A stretch of DNA of 64,000 nt from Cryptomeria japonica (GCF_030272615.1 NC_081408.1:336814793-336878792), one strand, 5' to 3'; counted from the stretch's first letter, positions 48,036-59,142 are shown. A program made the numbers and translations. Notes: generated by a model from the letters alone, not told the origin.

Positions 48036-49945
48036 AATTTCGCTTCTGACCCTTCCAAAGGGTCCAAAGCGAATTTCAATTTCGCTCCTAACCCTTCCAA
48101 AGGGTCTAGAGCGAAATTCTCCATAAGACATTCTGCTTTGACCCAAACTTAGAACTAACTCATTCCCAGGCATTATTGAGGGCAAAACACTTGTTTGGAT
48201 GAAGAAATGTGAGAAATGAAGTCAAGATTTGAGCCTAAATGTGAATTTCGCTCCTGACCCTTCCAAAGGGTCTAGAGCGAAATTCTCCCTAGACACCTTT
48301 TTTCTCCTTGTTTGCACTAAAAGTCTTGTTCCTTGGACATGGTAAGGGTAAATTGGTATGTTCTAGCCCTAGGAAGTGATTGAAGGCATTGGAAAATGTG
48401 GATTTTGTCCAAGACAAGAATTTTGCTCCTGACCCTTCCAAAGGGTCCAGAGCGAAATTCTTAGAAGAGACCTTTTTCCCTTTTTGTTTGCACACAAACC
48501 TTGTTCCTTGGGCGTAGTTGGAAGGAGAATGATGTGTCTTTACCTTTTGAGGTGATAGAATGTGAAAGAATGAAGGGTTTTTGACCAAAACAAGAATTTC
48601 GCTCCTGACCCTTTCAAAGGGTCCACAGCGAAATTCATTTTTTCTCCATTTTGTTCTTTAACTTGACCAAGTTTGGAGCTTCTAAGGAATGATTTGAAGG
48701 CCTTGGATGCATATTTTCCTTGGAGAGAAGGTTTGAAGCAATAAAAAGATGGAAATCAATTTGGAAGAAGAATTTCGCTCCTGACCCTTCCAAAGGGTCC
48801 AAGCGAAATCCTCCATTTGACCTTCTTTTTGCCTTAAGCCCTAGGTTGACCTTGTTTGGAGCTAGTTTGATGGTGGATTGCCTTGATTGTGGTGAGAAGA
48901 AATTGGTTAAATCAAGTTTGAAGTGAGTTAAGGAGTAAAGAGGTGTGAAATCAACCCAAAACTTGAATTTCGCTCCTGACCCTTCCAAAGGGTCTAGAGC
49001 GAAATTCTTAGAAGACACCCACTTCTTCCTTGACTAGACCAAGATCTTAGTTTCTAAGGCATATTGAGAAGGTTTTGACATGGTCTTGCCTTAGGAAGTT
49101 AATGAAAGCATCAAAATGTGAAAATTTTGTCCAAGATCAAGAATTTCGCTCCTGACCCTTCCAAAGGGTCCAGGGCGAAATTCTTGCAATCACCTATTTT
49201 TCCCTTAGAGGAGGTCAAGTCTTTGGTGTTTATGGCATGGATGGAAGTGAGATAGCATGTCTTTACCTTTTGAGGTGGTTTGGAGTTGGAGAAATGAAGA
49301 ATCAAGCCTAGAACATGATTTTCGCTCTTGACCCTTCCAGAGGGTCCAAGGTGAAATTTCAAAAAACCACTCTTTTCTCTCAATTTCATGCTAAGTCAAG
49401 TGTGGGCTAAGGTAAATTAAGATGGGATATGTCTTTAGGCATGACTTTGACTTGTTGGTGATCTTCAAACTTGAAGGAATTGAGCAAAAAGTTAACATGA
49501 ATTTCGCTCCTGACCCTTCCAAAGGGTCTAGAGCGAAATTCTTAAAATCACCTATTTTCCCTTCAAAGCAAGTCAAGTCTTTGGTTTTTATGGCTTGGAT
49601 GGGTGTGAAGTGGCGTGACCTTGCCTTCGAAGATGAATTGAAGTGAGAGGAATGAAGGAATAAGCTCAAAATATGGATTTCGCTCTTGACCCTTCCAAAG
49701 GGTCCAGAGCGAAATTCCTTAAAACACCCTTTTCCTTTCTTTTTTATGCCAAGCTAAGCTTAGACCAAGGTGGGAGAAGTTGGGGGATGCCCCTAGGATT
49801 GCCCTTGAATGGATTGTTGCCTCCAAAAATGAAGATTCTAAGCTTGGACAAGGATTTCGCTCCTGACCCTTCCAAAGGGTCCAGGGCGAAAATCCCAAAT
49901 AGGTCCTGTCCTTGGCCAGGGTCCAGGGCGAAATTTTATGGGGCC
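48036..49945. repeat. Array of about thirteen hairpin-forming units with ~177-bp period in solo LTR copy 2
   Basis: Units start near 48036, 48077, 48243, 48419, 48594, 48770, 48965, 49141, 49319, 49499, 49676, 49855 and 49903 (partial). Each unit of about 43 bp has outer arms atttcgctc / gagcgaaat and inner arms acccttt-type / aaagggt. Spacers of about 135 bp are related to one another, so this is a higher-order repeat of about 177 bp. Confidence 0.92.
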
Positions 49946-51407
49946 TGTCCCTGGGAAGGATTTCAAGCGAACTTCATTTTGATAACTCTTATTGATGATT
50001 TAAGGTAGAAAATGCTATGTTAAATGAATTTATTATGTATCCTTAATCATCTTTTGGTTTATTTTGCAGATAGAAGAAGACTAGGCCAGGGCAAGGACGA
50101 CCTCTTCCAATCCATCGTCATCAAGGACGTTCCACAGGCAAAAGGGAAGATTCAAGATGCTTTGAAGCATTGGAAGACTAGGAGTGTTCAAGGAGTTCAA
50201 GTTAGCCTCAAGACTTCATTCTTTCACAAGATGACAAAGAAAGGGCTTTGCCAACACTTCTAGGCGGAGGTGTGCTACCGGAGAAGAAAGACTTGACAAG
50301 AAGGAAGATTGGTCAAACAAAGGAAGTACATCATTCATCATGTCAAAAGACAAAAGAGGATCAACCAAGTCACAAGCATTAGACAAGGTGGCATCCCAGT
50401 CATCATTCTTCTAGTTGGATTGGTCCACCTCAGCATGATCAGATTCAATGCACCTAATTTACCGGAGGCGGCACAAACTTCGAGGCACCTACCCTTGCTT
50501 CCTATTGGTCCTCACTCTTGGAATGTAATTTTCTCATTGGCTAAGGAAGTTTGTTGTAACAAACCCTAATTAGGGTTTCTATCCTGTAATCCTAGCCATT
50601 GATTATAAATCAATCAAAGCCGTCTGTTTGTAAAGGGTTCTCTATATAAAGCCCTGGCTCCTCATTTGTAAAGGTTAATAGCTGGTTAATAGATAATAGC
50701 CGGTGAATAGTTAGAAATAGTGAATAGTCAGCTGATAGAATAGCAATTAGAGTAGATTAGGAGGACAAGGCAAGAAATTGTTGCCATTGATTGTAAATAA
50801 ACTCCATTTTCATTGAAGTTATGGTGAAGTGTGTTGTTTCTTTGCAATTTAGATAATTAGATTGAATGAAAGAAGTTATTGAATGCACTCTCATGGAATC
50901 CCCCTAGTCCAAACCACTAGCTTCTTGCTGACTGTAAGTGCGCCTTGCGTGGTCAACTGGCATAGAATGAGCTTAATCTCAAGTCGTTACACGTCTATTG
51001 TTCATGCATTAATTTGAATGATGATCAGTATCTGATTTGAATATATTTGAAGCATCCCTCAGAAGATCGCATTGAGTTGGTATTGGATTGTTCAAGCCTA
51101 ATGGTGAGACCCAGCCCAGTAGGACTCCACCTAGTCGTTCATCCATCTTCTTGCATTCTAGGTCTTAGAGTAGACTCTCTAAACTCTGTACCTTTTGCCA
51201 TTTCTTTATCTTCCAACCAGTAGATAGGACTTGAGTTCCAGTAAATCAGACGTTCAAGTCGTCAAAAGTAAGTCCCCTTGTGATTCCAACAAAATCACAT
51301 CGTACCACAAAGAGCTTATCCACACTTAGAGAACCTACATATCAGAACCTTGGAGTTACTCCGACTGATCCTTCAGCGAGATCTTCAGCAGTCGAGAAAC
51401 TTTGTTC

Positions 51408-51703
51408 TGTTAACATATGGCCCTCGTGAATCTAACTGATGGTAAATCGGTTATTATCTGGAGAGTGATATATTAACAGAGCATATAGTTCGGAAGTTAA
51501 ACATAAACAAACTAATTGTTATGAACGGTTGCCTTCGTAGGGGCATGTCCATACGTGGCAACTACCACGTATGGACATGTCCCTACGGAGGCAACCTTTC
51601 CTCTTGTATTTAAACTGGATTCAATGATGGAGATGATCAATAACTCACGACAATTAGTCTTCCAGAATCGCTGTCATTATTCTTTGATCCATATTTCACA
51701 ACA
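51408..51703 (+). repeat. 5' LTR of Copia 2 (296 bp)
   Basis: It starts TGTTAACATA and ends TTTCACAACA. A TATA-like gtatttaaac lies near 51607. It contains a long hairpin at 51527-51596 (separate entry). Confidence 0.95.
51527..51596 (+). promoter_or_regulatory. 32-bp-stem hairpin in the Copia 2 LTR
   Basis: Arms 51527-51558 and 51565-51596 are complementary over 32 positions with two mismatches, both of which would be G-U pairs in RNA, around a 6-nt loop. The stem includes gcatgtccatacgtgg. The same structure is present in the 3' LTR (about 56290-56359) with a few more mismatches. Confidence 0.9.
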
Positions 51704-51715
51704 TGGTATCAGAGC
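51704..51715 (+). promoter_or_regulatory. Primer binding site of Copia 2 (initiator Met tRNA)
   Basis: TGGTATCAGAGC directly follows the 5' LTR, a perfect match to the usual Copia primer site. Confidence 0.95.
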
Positions 51716-51849
51716 CAGCATATTAAGAGAATAAATTAGACAGCCATATTACTCATAAGCATTTATCGGAAGTAAATAACAAATCGACGTAGAGGCTATA
51801 TACGCAAAGGATATATCCGACTAAGAAAATATTCAAAATTTCAAGTAAT

Positions 51850-54800
51850 ATGAGAGTGGAAGATAGACTCGAAGGAGCCTCCAACTTCGTTTCCTGGAAG
51901 ATACGAATCATTGCCATTCTTGAAGAACTAGAATTAGAGTCTTACATAGAAGAAAATCTAGACATGCCAAATGATGAACCAGAGAAATCTACCTGGAAAA
52001 GGCGTAATAATAAAGCAAAGAAAATAATTATTGACTGAGTCAAAGATCATATTCTTCCATCTATAGCCAGACTGCCTAAAGCATATGAAGTATTTAAAAA
52101 CATTAAAAATACATATGAAGTTAACAATGCGAGCAGAATGTTAACCTTGAAACAACAACTTTTAAACATAAAGATGAATAAAGATGATACAATATCTACA
52201 TACTTTTCAAGGATATTTGAAGTAAAAGACCAATTACAAACTATTGGAAATGAGGTAGATGATCAAGAAATCTCTCTCATAGCCCTAAGAGGATTACCAA
52301 TTTCATGGGAATCCTACATTCAATGTATTAGCAGAACACCCCCCTTACCCAAATTTGAACAACTTAAGAATGAGTGCATTCAAGAGGAATCTCGGCTAAT
52401 CTCAAGAGGATTAGGGCCAAATAAAGAAGGAGAAATCCAAGCACTTAATACAAATACCTTCAACAAAAAGAAAAAGTTCTCCAAACGGAAGAGAAGAAAT
52501 AAAAACCATCAGAAAAGAGATATGTCTAAAATTCAGTGTTACAAATGCGACAAATATGGGCACACTCATAGAAATTGTCCAGAAAGGAAGAAAACACAAG
52601 CTACTCTAGCCGAAGTCAAAGGAGAAAACTCACTTTTCTTCTTAGCTCTATCAAGCGAAATAAATACAAATAAAAACACTTGGATCATAGACAGTGGAGC
52701 ATCAAGGCATATAACCGGATTCAGAAATCAGTTTGAAACACTTAACGGGCACTCAAGTGAAGAGGTTACTATTGGAGATAACTCCACATATCCTGTGAAA
52801 GGAATTGGGACCTGTACTATCAAACTAAGAAATGGAGTATCTCTACAATTAAAGGATGTTCTGTTTGTACCTAGAATAAAAAGAAATCTAGTCTCAATCT
52901 CAGGCCTAGCTGATCAAGGATATCGGGTTACCTTCAATGAAGATAAAGTTCTACTCTGGCCTAAAAATACAAATATCAAAAATGCCATAACAGTAGGTTC
53001 AAAAGATGGTAGCCTATACAAACTATGCAGTGATCAAAAGGAAGCACTAAATCTTGAAGTTTCAAATAATAATGAATTATGGCACAAAAGATTAGGACAC
53101 CTAAGATATAGTCCTTTATCCAACATAAAGAAGATTACTTCAGGACTGCCCCAACTAAAATTTGAACACACAGACATTTGCAAAGGATGTGCCTTGGGAA
53201 ATAATGTGAAAGTTTCTTTTCCCTCAAGCGAGCACAAATCAAAAGTTATTTTAGAACTAATTCACTCAGACCTATGCGGTCCCATGTCAACACCATCCCT
53301 AACTAGATCCTTATACTACATAATCTTTGTTGACGACTACTCTCAAAAAACATGGATATATTTTCTAAAGTGCAAAGACTCAAATGAAGTACTATCTAAG
53401 TTCAAAGAATTCAAGGCACTAGTAGAAAACCAGTTAGGGAAGAAAGTTAAGGTGTTAAGATCCGACAATGGGGGAGAATATACATTTGACAACTTCAAAG
53501 ACTTTTGTAATTCTGTTGGGATTAAGAGGGAGTATACTGTACCATATAATCCACAACAGAATGGAGTAGCAGAAAGAAAGAATAGAACCATAATTGAAGC
53601 AGCAAAAGCCATGATGCATGACCAAAACTTACACACTTCATTCTGGGCAGAAGCTTCAAATACAACAGTCTACATTCAAAACAGATGTCCGCACTCAGTT
53701 TTAGAAAACGTAACTCCTGAAGAAGCTTTTACAGGGAACAAACCAGACTTAAGTCATTTAAGGATATTTGGCTGTCCCGTATATATACATGTTCCTAAAG
53801 AAAAGAGGACAAAACTAGAACCATCCGGAAAAAGAGGTATCTTCATTGGCTATAGTGAAAATACTAAAGGATATCGCATTTACATTCCAGGGAAAAAATC
53901 TGTTGAGATAAGTAGAGATGTAAAATTAGAAGAAAACACTACACTCAAAGAACCCGAGGATGATAACATTACTAAAGAAGAAGAAGATCACATAACTGAG
54001 ATTGAGAGGGAGAATATCATAGAAAATTCTGAACCTTTAGACACTGAGAGGGAGGACATCATAAGAGCTTCTGAACCTCTTGTTGATGAAAATATTGAAA
54101 CACTCAATAACAAGAAAAGACCTCTATGGGCAAGGAAAATGATTGAAGAGAATAATGTAGAACCAAATGAAATTCCCAAAGAAAATAAGAGAACAAGAAC
54201 TCTAAAATGTTATGCTGCACTTCTAACCGAACTCACAAATTTTGAACCAACAAATGTCAGAGAAGCCTTATCAAAACAGGCTTGGAAAGATGCTATGGTT
54301 GAAGAATATCAATCTATACTAAAGAATGATGTTTGGGATATAGTGCCTAGACCAAAAGACAAATCAGTTGTCTCATCCAAGTGGTTATTCAAGATCAAAT
54401 ATGCATCTGATGGCAGCATTGAAAAACATAAAGCTTGCTTTGTGGCCAGGGGATTCTCTCAGAAAGCAGGAATTGATTATGAAGAGACATTTGCCCCAGT
54501 TGCTCGGTATACGTCAGTAAGAAGAATCATTGCAATTGCAGCATCCAAAGGATGGAAAATTCACCAAATGGACATAAAGACTGCCTTCCTAAATGGTTCA
54601 ATTGAAGAAGAAGTATATATAGAACAACCAGAAGGATTCACCATACGTGATAAAAATTGCTATGTTTGTAAACTAAAGAAAGCTCTCTATGGGTTAAAAC
54701 AAGCACCTAGGGCCTGGTATGCAAGGATAGACAACTATCTCTCCAAACTAGGGTACTCCAAGAACCTAGCAGATCCCAACATCTACTTCAAGGCTTCAAA

Positions 54801-55551
54801 TGGCAATATGATTATATTGGTCCTTTACGTGGATGATCTTTTGATAACAGGAGAGGATAATCTCATTGAGAAATGTAAGCAAGATCTGGCAGCAGAATTC
54901 GATATGAAGGATCTAGGGCTTCTACATTATTTCCTGGGATTAGAAGTATGGCAGAAGAAAAACTACATCTTCCTAAATCAAGGAAAGTACACCACAGATA
55001 TTCTAACTAGATTTGGGATGATGGAGTGTAAGCCATTAGCTACACCAATGGAAACTAATTTGCACAAGCTGAAAATTGAGGCAGAAGATTCAGAACCTAC
55101 AGATCCCACACTCTACAGACAAATCGTCGGTTCACTCATGTATTTGGTAAATACTCATCTTGATATCTGCTATGCTACAAATGTATTAAGTCACTTCATG
55201 TGTGAACCTAAGAAGATACATCTAATGGCTGCTAAACACATTCTAAGATATTTACGAGGCACAATCGGACTTGGCTTAAAGTATGAAAATGTTGAGATTC
55301 AACTTGAAGGATATTCTGATTCTGATTGGGCCGAAAGTACCACTGACCGTAAAAGTACTACAGGGTGTTGCTTCAGTCTTGGTTCTGCTATGATATCTTG
55401 GTTTAGCAGAAAACAGTCAGCAGCTGCACAAAGCTCCACCGAAGCAGAATATATGGCAGCCTCCATGGGAGCTCGTGAAGCGGTATGGCTAAGAAAGTTA
55501 TTATTTGGATTATTTGAAAAAAACTTTGAATTCAACAATAATTCATTGTGA
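51850..55551 (+). CDS. Copia 2 gag-pol polyprotein, interrupted by one TGA
   Basis: One frame runs from the ATG at 51850, broken only by a TGA at 52036-52038; the part from 52138 is 1137 codons. Counting from 52138, domains in order are: the rest of gag; zinc knuckle CYKCDKYGHTHRNC at 134-147; protease DSGAS at 185-189; GAG-pre-integrase HHCC (His 316 and 321, Cys 348 and 351); integrase catalytic Asp 378, Asp 443 and Glu 479 (35 residues between the last two); reverse transcriptase YVDD at 897-900; and RNase H with Asp about 1061 and Glu about 1102. The frame ends at 55551, and the final RNase H part continues in another frame from about 55505. All key catalytic residues seen are present. 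It would make the particle and enzymes for retrotransposition if the two lesions were absent. Confidence 0.95.
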
Positions 55552-55771
55552 TAATCAGAGCTGTATCAAGCTCTCAGTAAATCCAGTTTTTCACAATCGA
55601 TCCAAACATATTGAGATCCCTTATCACTACACAAGAGATATGGTAGATCGAAACGTCATAAAACTAGTGTACATCAGTACTAAAGAACAAAATGTTGATA
55701 TCTTCACCAAGCCACTTGCAAGATTGAAGATAGAATACTTCAGAAGTAAACTTGGTATGACTAGATTATAA
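55505..55771 (+). pseudogene. Copia 2 RNase H C-terminus in shifted frame
   Basis: The frame contains IIHCDNQSCIKLS, NRSKHIEIPYHYTRD and STKEQNVDIFTKPL, the standard Copia C-terminus. It is +1 relative to the main frame. The shift lies in or near a run of seven A at about 55518-55524, so a single-base indel in that run is the simplest cause. It ends at a TAA at 55769-55771. Confidence 0.9.
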
Positions 55772-56161
55772 TTGAGATTATTAGGATGAAATTCCTACCA
55801 TGTGTAATTTGTTCATGAATAAATAAATAAAATGTATATTGCAATATTCTAACTGTGTTCAAGAAGATGACGATCTTCTTATGTTTAAGGTTACTATTTC
55901 AAGGAGACGATCTTGACAATAGTTGACCAAGTGTCAAGATTGACTACATTAAGTTGTTGTCTCGGACTGTGCCGGATATCTTGATCCTAAAGTATGTGAT
56001 CATCTCATGATTGACTTCTTAAGTGATTGTCCCGGACTGAGCCGGATATCATGATATTGAGTTTATTGTCATGACAAGACTATATTAAATGTTGTCCCGA
56101 ATTGTGTCGGAAGTCATGACAGAATATGCTCCCAAGAAAATTACTTAGATCCACTCCTGCT

Positions 56162-56170
56162 AAGAGGGAG
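56162..56170 (+). promoter_or_regulatory. Polypurine tract of Copia 2
   Basis: aagagggag immediately precedes the 3' LTR start at 56171. Confidence 0.85.
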
Positions 56171-56466
56171 TGTTAATATATAGCCCTCGTGAATCTAACT
56201 GATGGTAAATCGGTTATTATCTGGAGAGTGATATATTAACAGAGCATACAGTTCGGAAGTTAAACATAAACAAACTAATTGTTATGAACGGTTGCCTCTG
56301 TAGGGGCATGTCCATACGTGGCAACTGCCATGTATGGACATGTCCCTACGTAGGCAACCTTTCCTCTTGTATTTAAACCGGATTCAATGATGGAGACGAT
56401 CAATAACTCACGGCAATCAGTCTTCCAGAATCACTGTCATTATTCTTCAATCCATATTTCACAACA
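56171..56466 (+). repeat. 3' LTR of Copia 2 (296 bp)
   Basis: It has the same length and ends as the 5' LTR, with 15 base differences by eye, and is followed by the tgttc duplication. The 380-bp stretch 55772-56161 before it is untranslated and holds three related copies of ttgtcccggactg-type sequence (near 55957, 56027 and 56093). Confidence 0.93.
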
Positions 56467-56536
56467 TGTTCAAGAGAGGATAAGATACCTTGGTATTTTA
56501 TTCTGTGTTCGCATGTGCATGAAAAAAACATCAACA

Positions 56537-56665
56537 CAGGCCCAAGTCCCCCCATCCCCAAAACACGTCCCCGAAACTTTTTCCCTTTGTCCCCTTGTCC
56601 CCAAAGGCCATCCCCACGTCCCCCTGTCTCCCTATCCCCAACGGTCGTGAAACAATGGTTTTTAG
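56537..56665. mobile_element. hAT-like MITE, right part, C-rich, TSD GTTTTTAG
   Basis: The right part 56537-56657 ends cacgaccgttg (inverted: cgtgaaacaatg), matching the left end cagtgttccacg at 10 of 12 positions. The duplication gtttttag follows at 56658-56665. Once the solo LTR is removed, the element is about 151 bp. It is extremely C-rich, with cccc tracts every 8-15 bp. Because the solo LTR duplicated caggc, 56537-56541 repeats 47448-47452. Confidence 0.85.
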
Positions 56666-57400
56666 CACAAAAGTTAGTGAATTAGTTAGAACAAAATTTA
56701 CGTCCATTATCAAACCTGAGAGTGATTATTGAAGTAGACTCTTTTTCTACTTATGCTTTGAACTTTCAGAATTCCTTAAACACTTCTGATTTTGTTTTTA
56801 AAGAAATAAACCATTTTCCTATTGAAATCATCAACAAACAATAGAAAATAGTTGGCACCAGTGACCGTTGCTGTATTCATTGGCCCACATAAATCTGCAT
56901 GAACTAGTTGAAGTTCTCTCGAGGCTCTGCAAGCTTGTCCATTTGAAAATGGAGTTCTATGCTATTACCCTACTTGGCAAGCTTCACAAACATCCTGTAT
57001 CTGTTGCTGGATTTTAGGTAAATCTTCTACCATATTCTCTTGAGCCAACTGAGAGAGATAAGATAGGTTGAGATGCCCATAATGTTGATGCCATAGTGTA
57101 TTGATATTTGATGCACTCCTAGTTGTCGATGCATGTTCATGAGCTTCTTTAGTATTAGTCATCTGATACAACCTATGATTTTCTATGCCAGCTATGATAG
57201 TTTGCTTGGACTCCTTGTCAACAATACAACATTTGTGTGTGCTAAAAATTACATCCAACTTGGGATAGTGGCGCATAATCTAACTCACTAAGAGCAAATT
57301 GAACTCCATGCTTGGAACATAATACACATTTAGGAAAATGATTTTTTTTCCCTCCGGAAGTGATTTGAACATTCCTTTTGCCAAAAATTGTATACTCTGA
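56666..57400 (-). pseudogene. Copia 3, integrase start and GAG-pre-integrase
   Basis: On the minus strand it reads HYPKLDVIFSTHKCCIVDKE, then INTLWHQHYGHLNLSYLSQ, then IQDVCEACQVG, the HHCC zinc region of Copia integrase. A broken core with the second Asp (RFDNG) follows near 56730. It is the upstream half of the fragment at 45235-47409; the hAT MITE and everything in it separates the halves. Protease and gag are absent, and the fragment ends near 57400 against an LTR-like remnant. Confidence 0.85.
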
Positions 57401-57930
57401 AGAGCACACAAAAAATATTGAGAGGGCTAGGGGATGAATTAGTATTTTAAAACTTTTAAACACATGAAACTTCATAAAACATAGAGAGCAAAAATCAAGA
57501 CACAAACACCAATTTTCTCGTGGAAACCCATTTCACATAAAAAACCCATGACACACAATAGTTTTTATTAACAACGAGCACCAACCCAAATTACAAAAGT
57601 GAGCACCAACTCACTGAGAGCACCTACTCTCCTTGAAGAACCAACTTCAAAAACCTGAAGCACGAACTTTAGTATAAGCAACAACTCAAATGCAATACTC
57701 AATAAAACTTTCCAGAAAACACACCACTTAAAACACCCAATGAAACAACAACACTCAAAAAATCTATAACAACAGCCCTGAAGCATTCTTGTTTGTTTTC
57801 CAAATTCTTCTCATGACCATCTCAGAGGTGTAAATATGTCCAACTCCTTCAACCCACTACAACTCAAAAATCACATACACACAATCTATACCTTGCACTT
57901 ACATGATTGAGGCATTCAAGAGGATAGTTT
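57401..57930 (-). repeat. Copia LTR remnant
   Basis: The sequence resembles the R/U5 part of Copia LTRs of the Copia 1 type in general layout: gagagggctaggggatgaattagta, then cgtggaaaccca about 100 bp later, then short cys/ser-like repeats. No primer site or partner LTR is seen. Assignment rests on layout rather than close identity. Confidence 0.45.
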
Positions 57931-57959
57931 TAGAAGAGTTAATCAAAGTTAGAAGATCA

Positions 57960-59142
57960 TCATCATCACTGCCGAAGTTGGATAATGATATTCCTTCATG
58001 ATGATCTATCAAGTCTACAAGTGCAAATTGAAGTGGCATCTTAGTCATCATCCCAGTCACTATCTCCACCAATCAAAGAAGTTCCACACCAGCATGTCTA
58101 TATGCAATGAACCTGACTCGTCCACAACGACACAAACTTCGTGACACCTACCCCTATTATCTATTGGTTGGATATTCCAGATATGACATGTCAAAATGTT
58201 GTAATTATTTCATTGGCCAGAATTGAGTTTGTTGTAACAAACCCTAATTAGGGTTTTCATTGTAAAATTTCGGCCATTGATCTCAAATTGATCCGAGCCA
58301 TTGAATTGTATTGAAAGCATTATAAAAGGCTCAAGCTCTTCATTTGTAAAGGTTAATAGTAGTAGGAGAAGAATATAAAAGAAGTTAGAATAGATTAGGA
58401 GGAGAATAAATTGTTGTTAAAGACTTGTAAATGAGATACTCTTTTCATTAAAGTTATGGTGAAATGTATTCTTTCAACAAGTCTCTTGGTTTTTACTTCT
58501 CAATTTACTTTCATTTTGATTAGATTGAATGGAGGAATTTGTTGAATGTATTTGTGTGGAATTTGTTTAGTCCGTACCACTAGCCTCTTGCTGATTTTAA
58601 GTGTGCCTTGCCAGCTCAACTGGAGTGATATGAGCTTAACCTCAAATTGTTTTAAGTCCATTGCTTATACATTAACATGAATGGTGATCAATGTTTGATG
58701 ATAATGATTTGAATATCTTTGAACTATCCCTTAGAAGATTGCACTGAGCTTGTGTCAAATTGTTCAGTTTGATGGTGAGACCTTGCCCAGTAGGATTCCA
58801 TTGAATCATTCACCCATTGTCTTGCATTCTTAGAATTAGAATAGACTCCCTAAACCCTATGTCTTTTGCTCTTTCTTTATTCTCCCAACAAGTAATCAGG
58901 ATCTAAGTTCCAGCGATTCAAGTTTTCAACAATTCAACGTAAGTCTCCTTGAGATTCCAGCATAATCACATCAAACCAACGAGCTTATCCTCAGGTCACG
59001 ACCCGACATTCCAGAACTTTGAAGTTATCTCAAGTGATCCTTAGGCTAATCTTCAGCATTTGAGAAACTTTGTTCAAGAGAGGATAAGATACTTTTGGGT
59101 ATTTTATTTTGTGTTCGCATGTGCATGAAAAACACATCAACA
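57960..59142 (+). mobile_element. Truncated third copy of the 4-kb LTR family
   Basis: It is homologous to the last 1.2 kb of solo LTR copy 2, including aaaccctaattagggttt, the poly-repeat ggttaatag region and the end caagagaggataagatac...cacatcaaca at 59142. Its 5' part, with any hairpin array, is missing. At about 59073 it has the uninterrupted sequence into which Copia 2 inserted in copy 2. Confidence 0.85.

Larger units (their letters stand above)
51403..56471 (+). mobile_element. Copia element 2, nearly intact, TSD TGTTC
   Basis: It spans 51408-56466 (5059 bp). It has two 296-bp LTRs (TGTTAA...CACAACA), a perfect initiator-Met primer site, one long gag-pol frame, a polypurine tract, and tgttc at 51403-51407 and 56467-56471. 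The uninterrupted target is seen in the related LTR at about 59065-59085 (ctttgttcaagagagg). I count 15 differences between the LTRs, 14 of them transitions, so identity is about 95%. The defects seen are one premature TGA in gag and one frameshift in RNase H. Confidence 0.95.
47448..56541 (+). mobile_element. Solo LTR of the 4-kb family (copy 2), TSD CAGGC, split by Copia 2
   Basis: The LTR runs 47453-51407 and 56472-56536, about 4020 bp once the Copia insertion is removed. It starts TGTTGTGACG and ends CATCAACA, flanked by caggc at 47448-47452 and 56537-56541. It is homologous to 36904-41004 in the opposite orientation at both ends (for example the tgacgt...cacacatcgccc start and the caagagaggataag region near the end). 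It has no coding domain of its own. Confidence 0.92.

Noticed and set aside
48720-49018. Open frames through the hairpin array of solo LTR copy 2
   Set aside because: They repeat the peptide FALDPLEGSGAKF because the unit length keeps frame by chance; there is no start, domain or codon evidence.
48036-49945. Evenly spaced ~43-bp palindromic repeats resembling a CRISPR array
   Set aside because: The spacers are about 135 bp and related to each other, the array lies inside a plant LTR, and no cas genes are present.
57242-57505. Open frame rich in Cys and Phe next to Copia 3
   Set aside because: Its lower part is Copia 3 read in a shifted frame, and its upper part runs into the LTR remnant.
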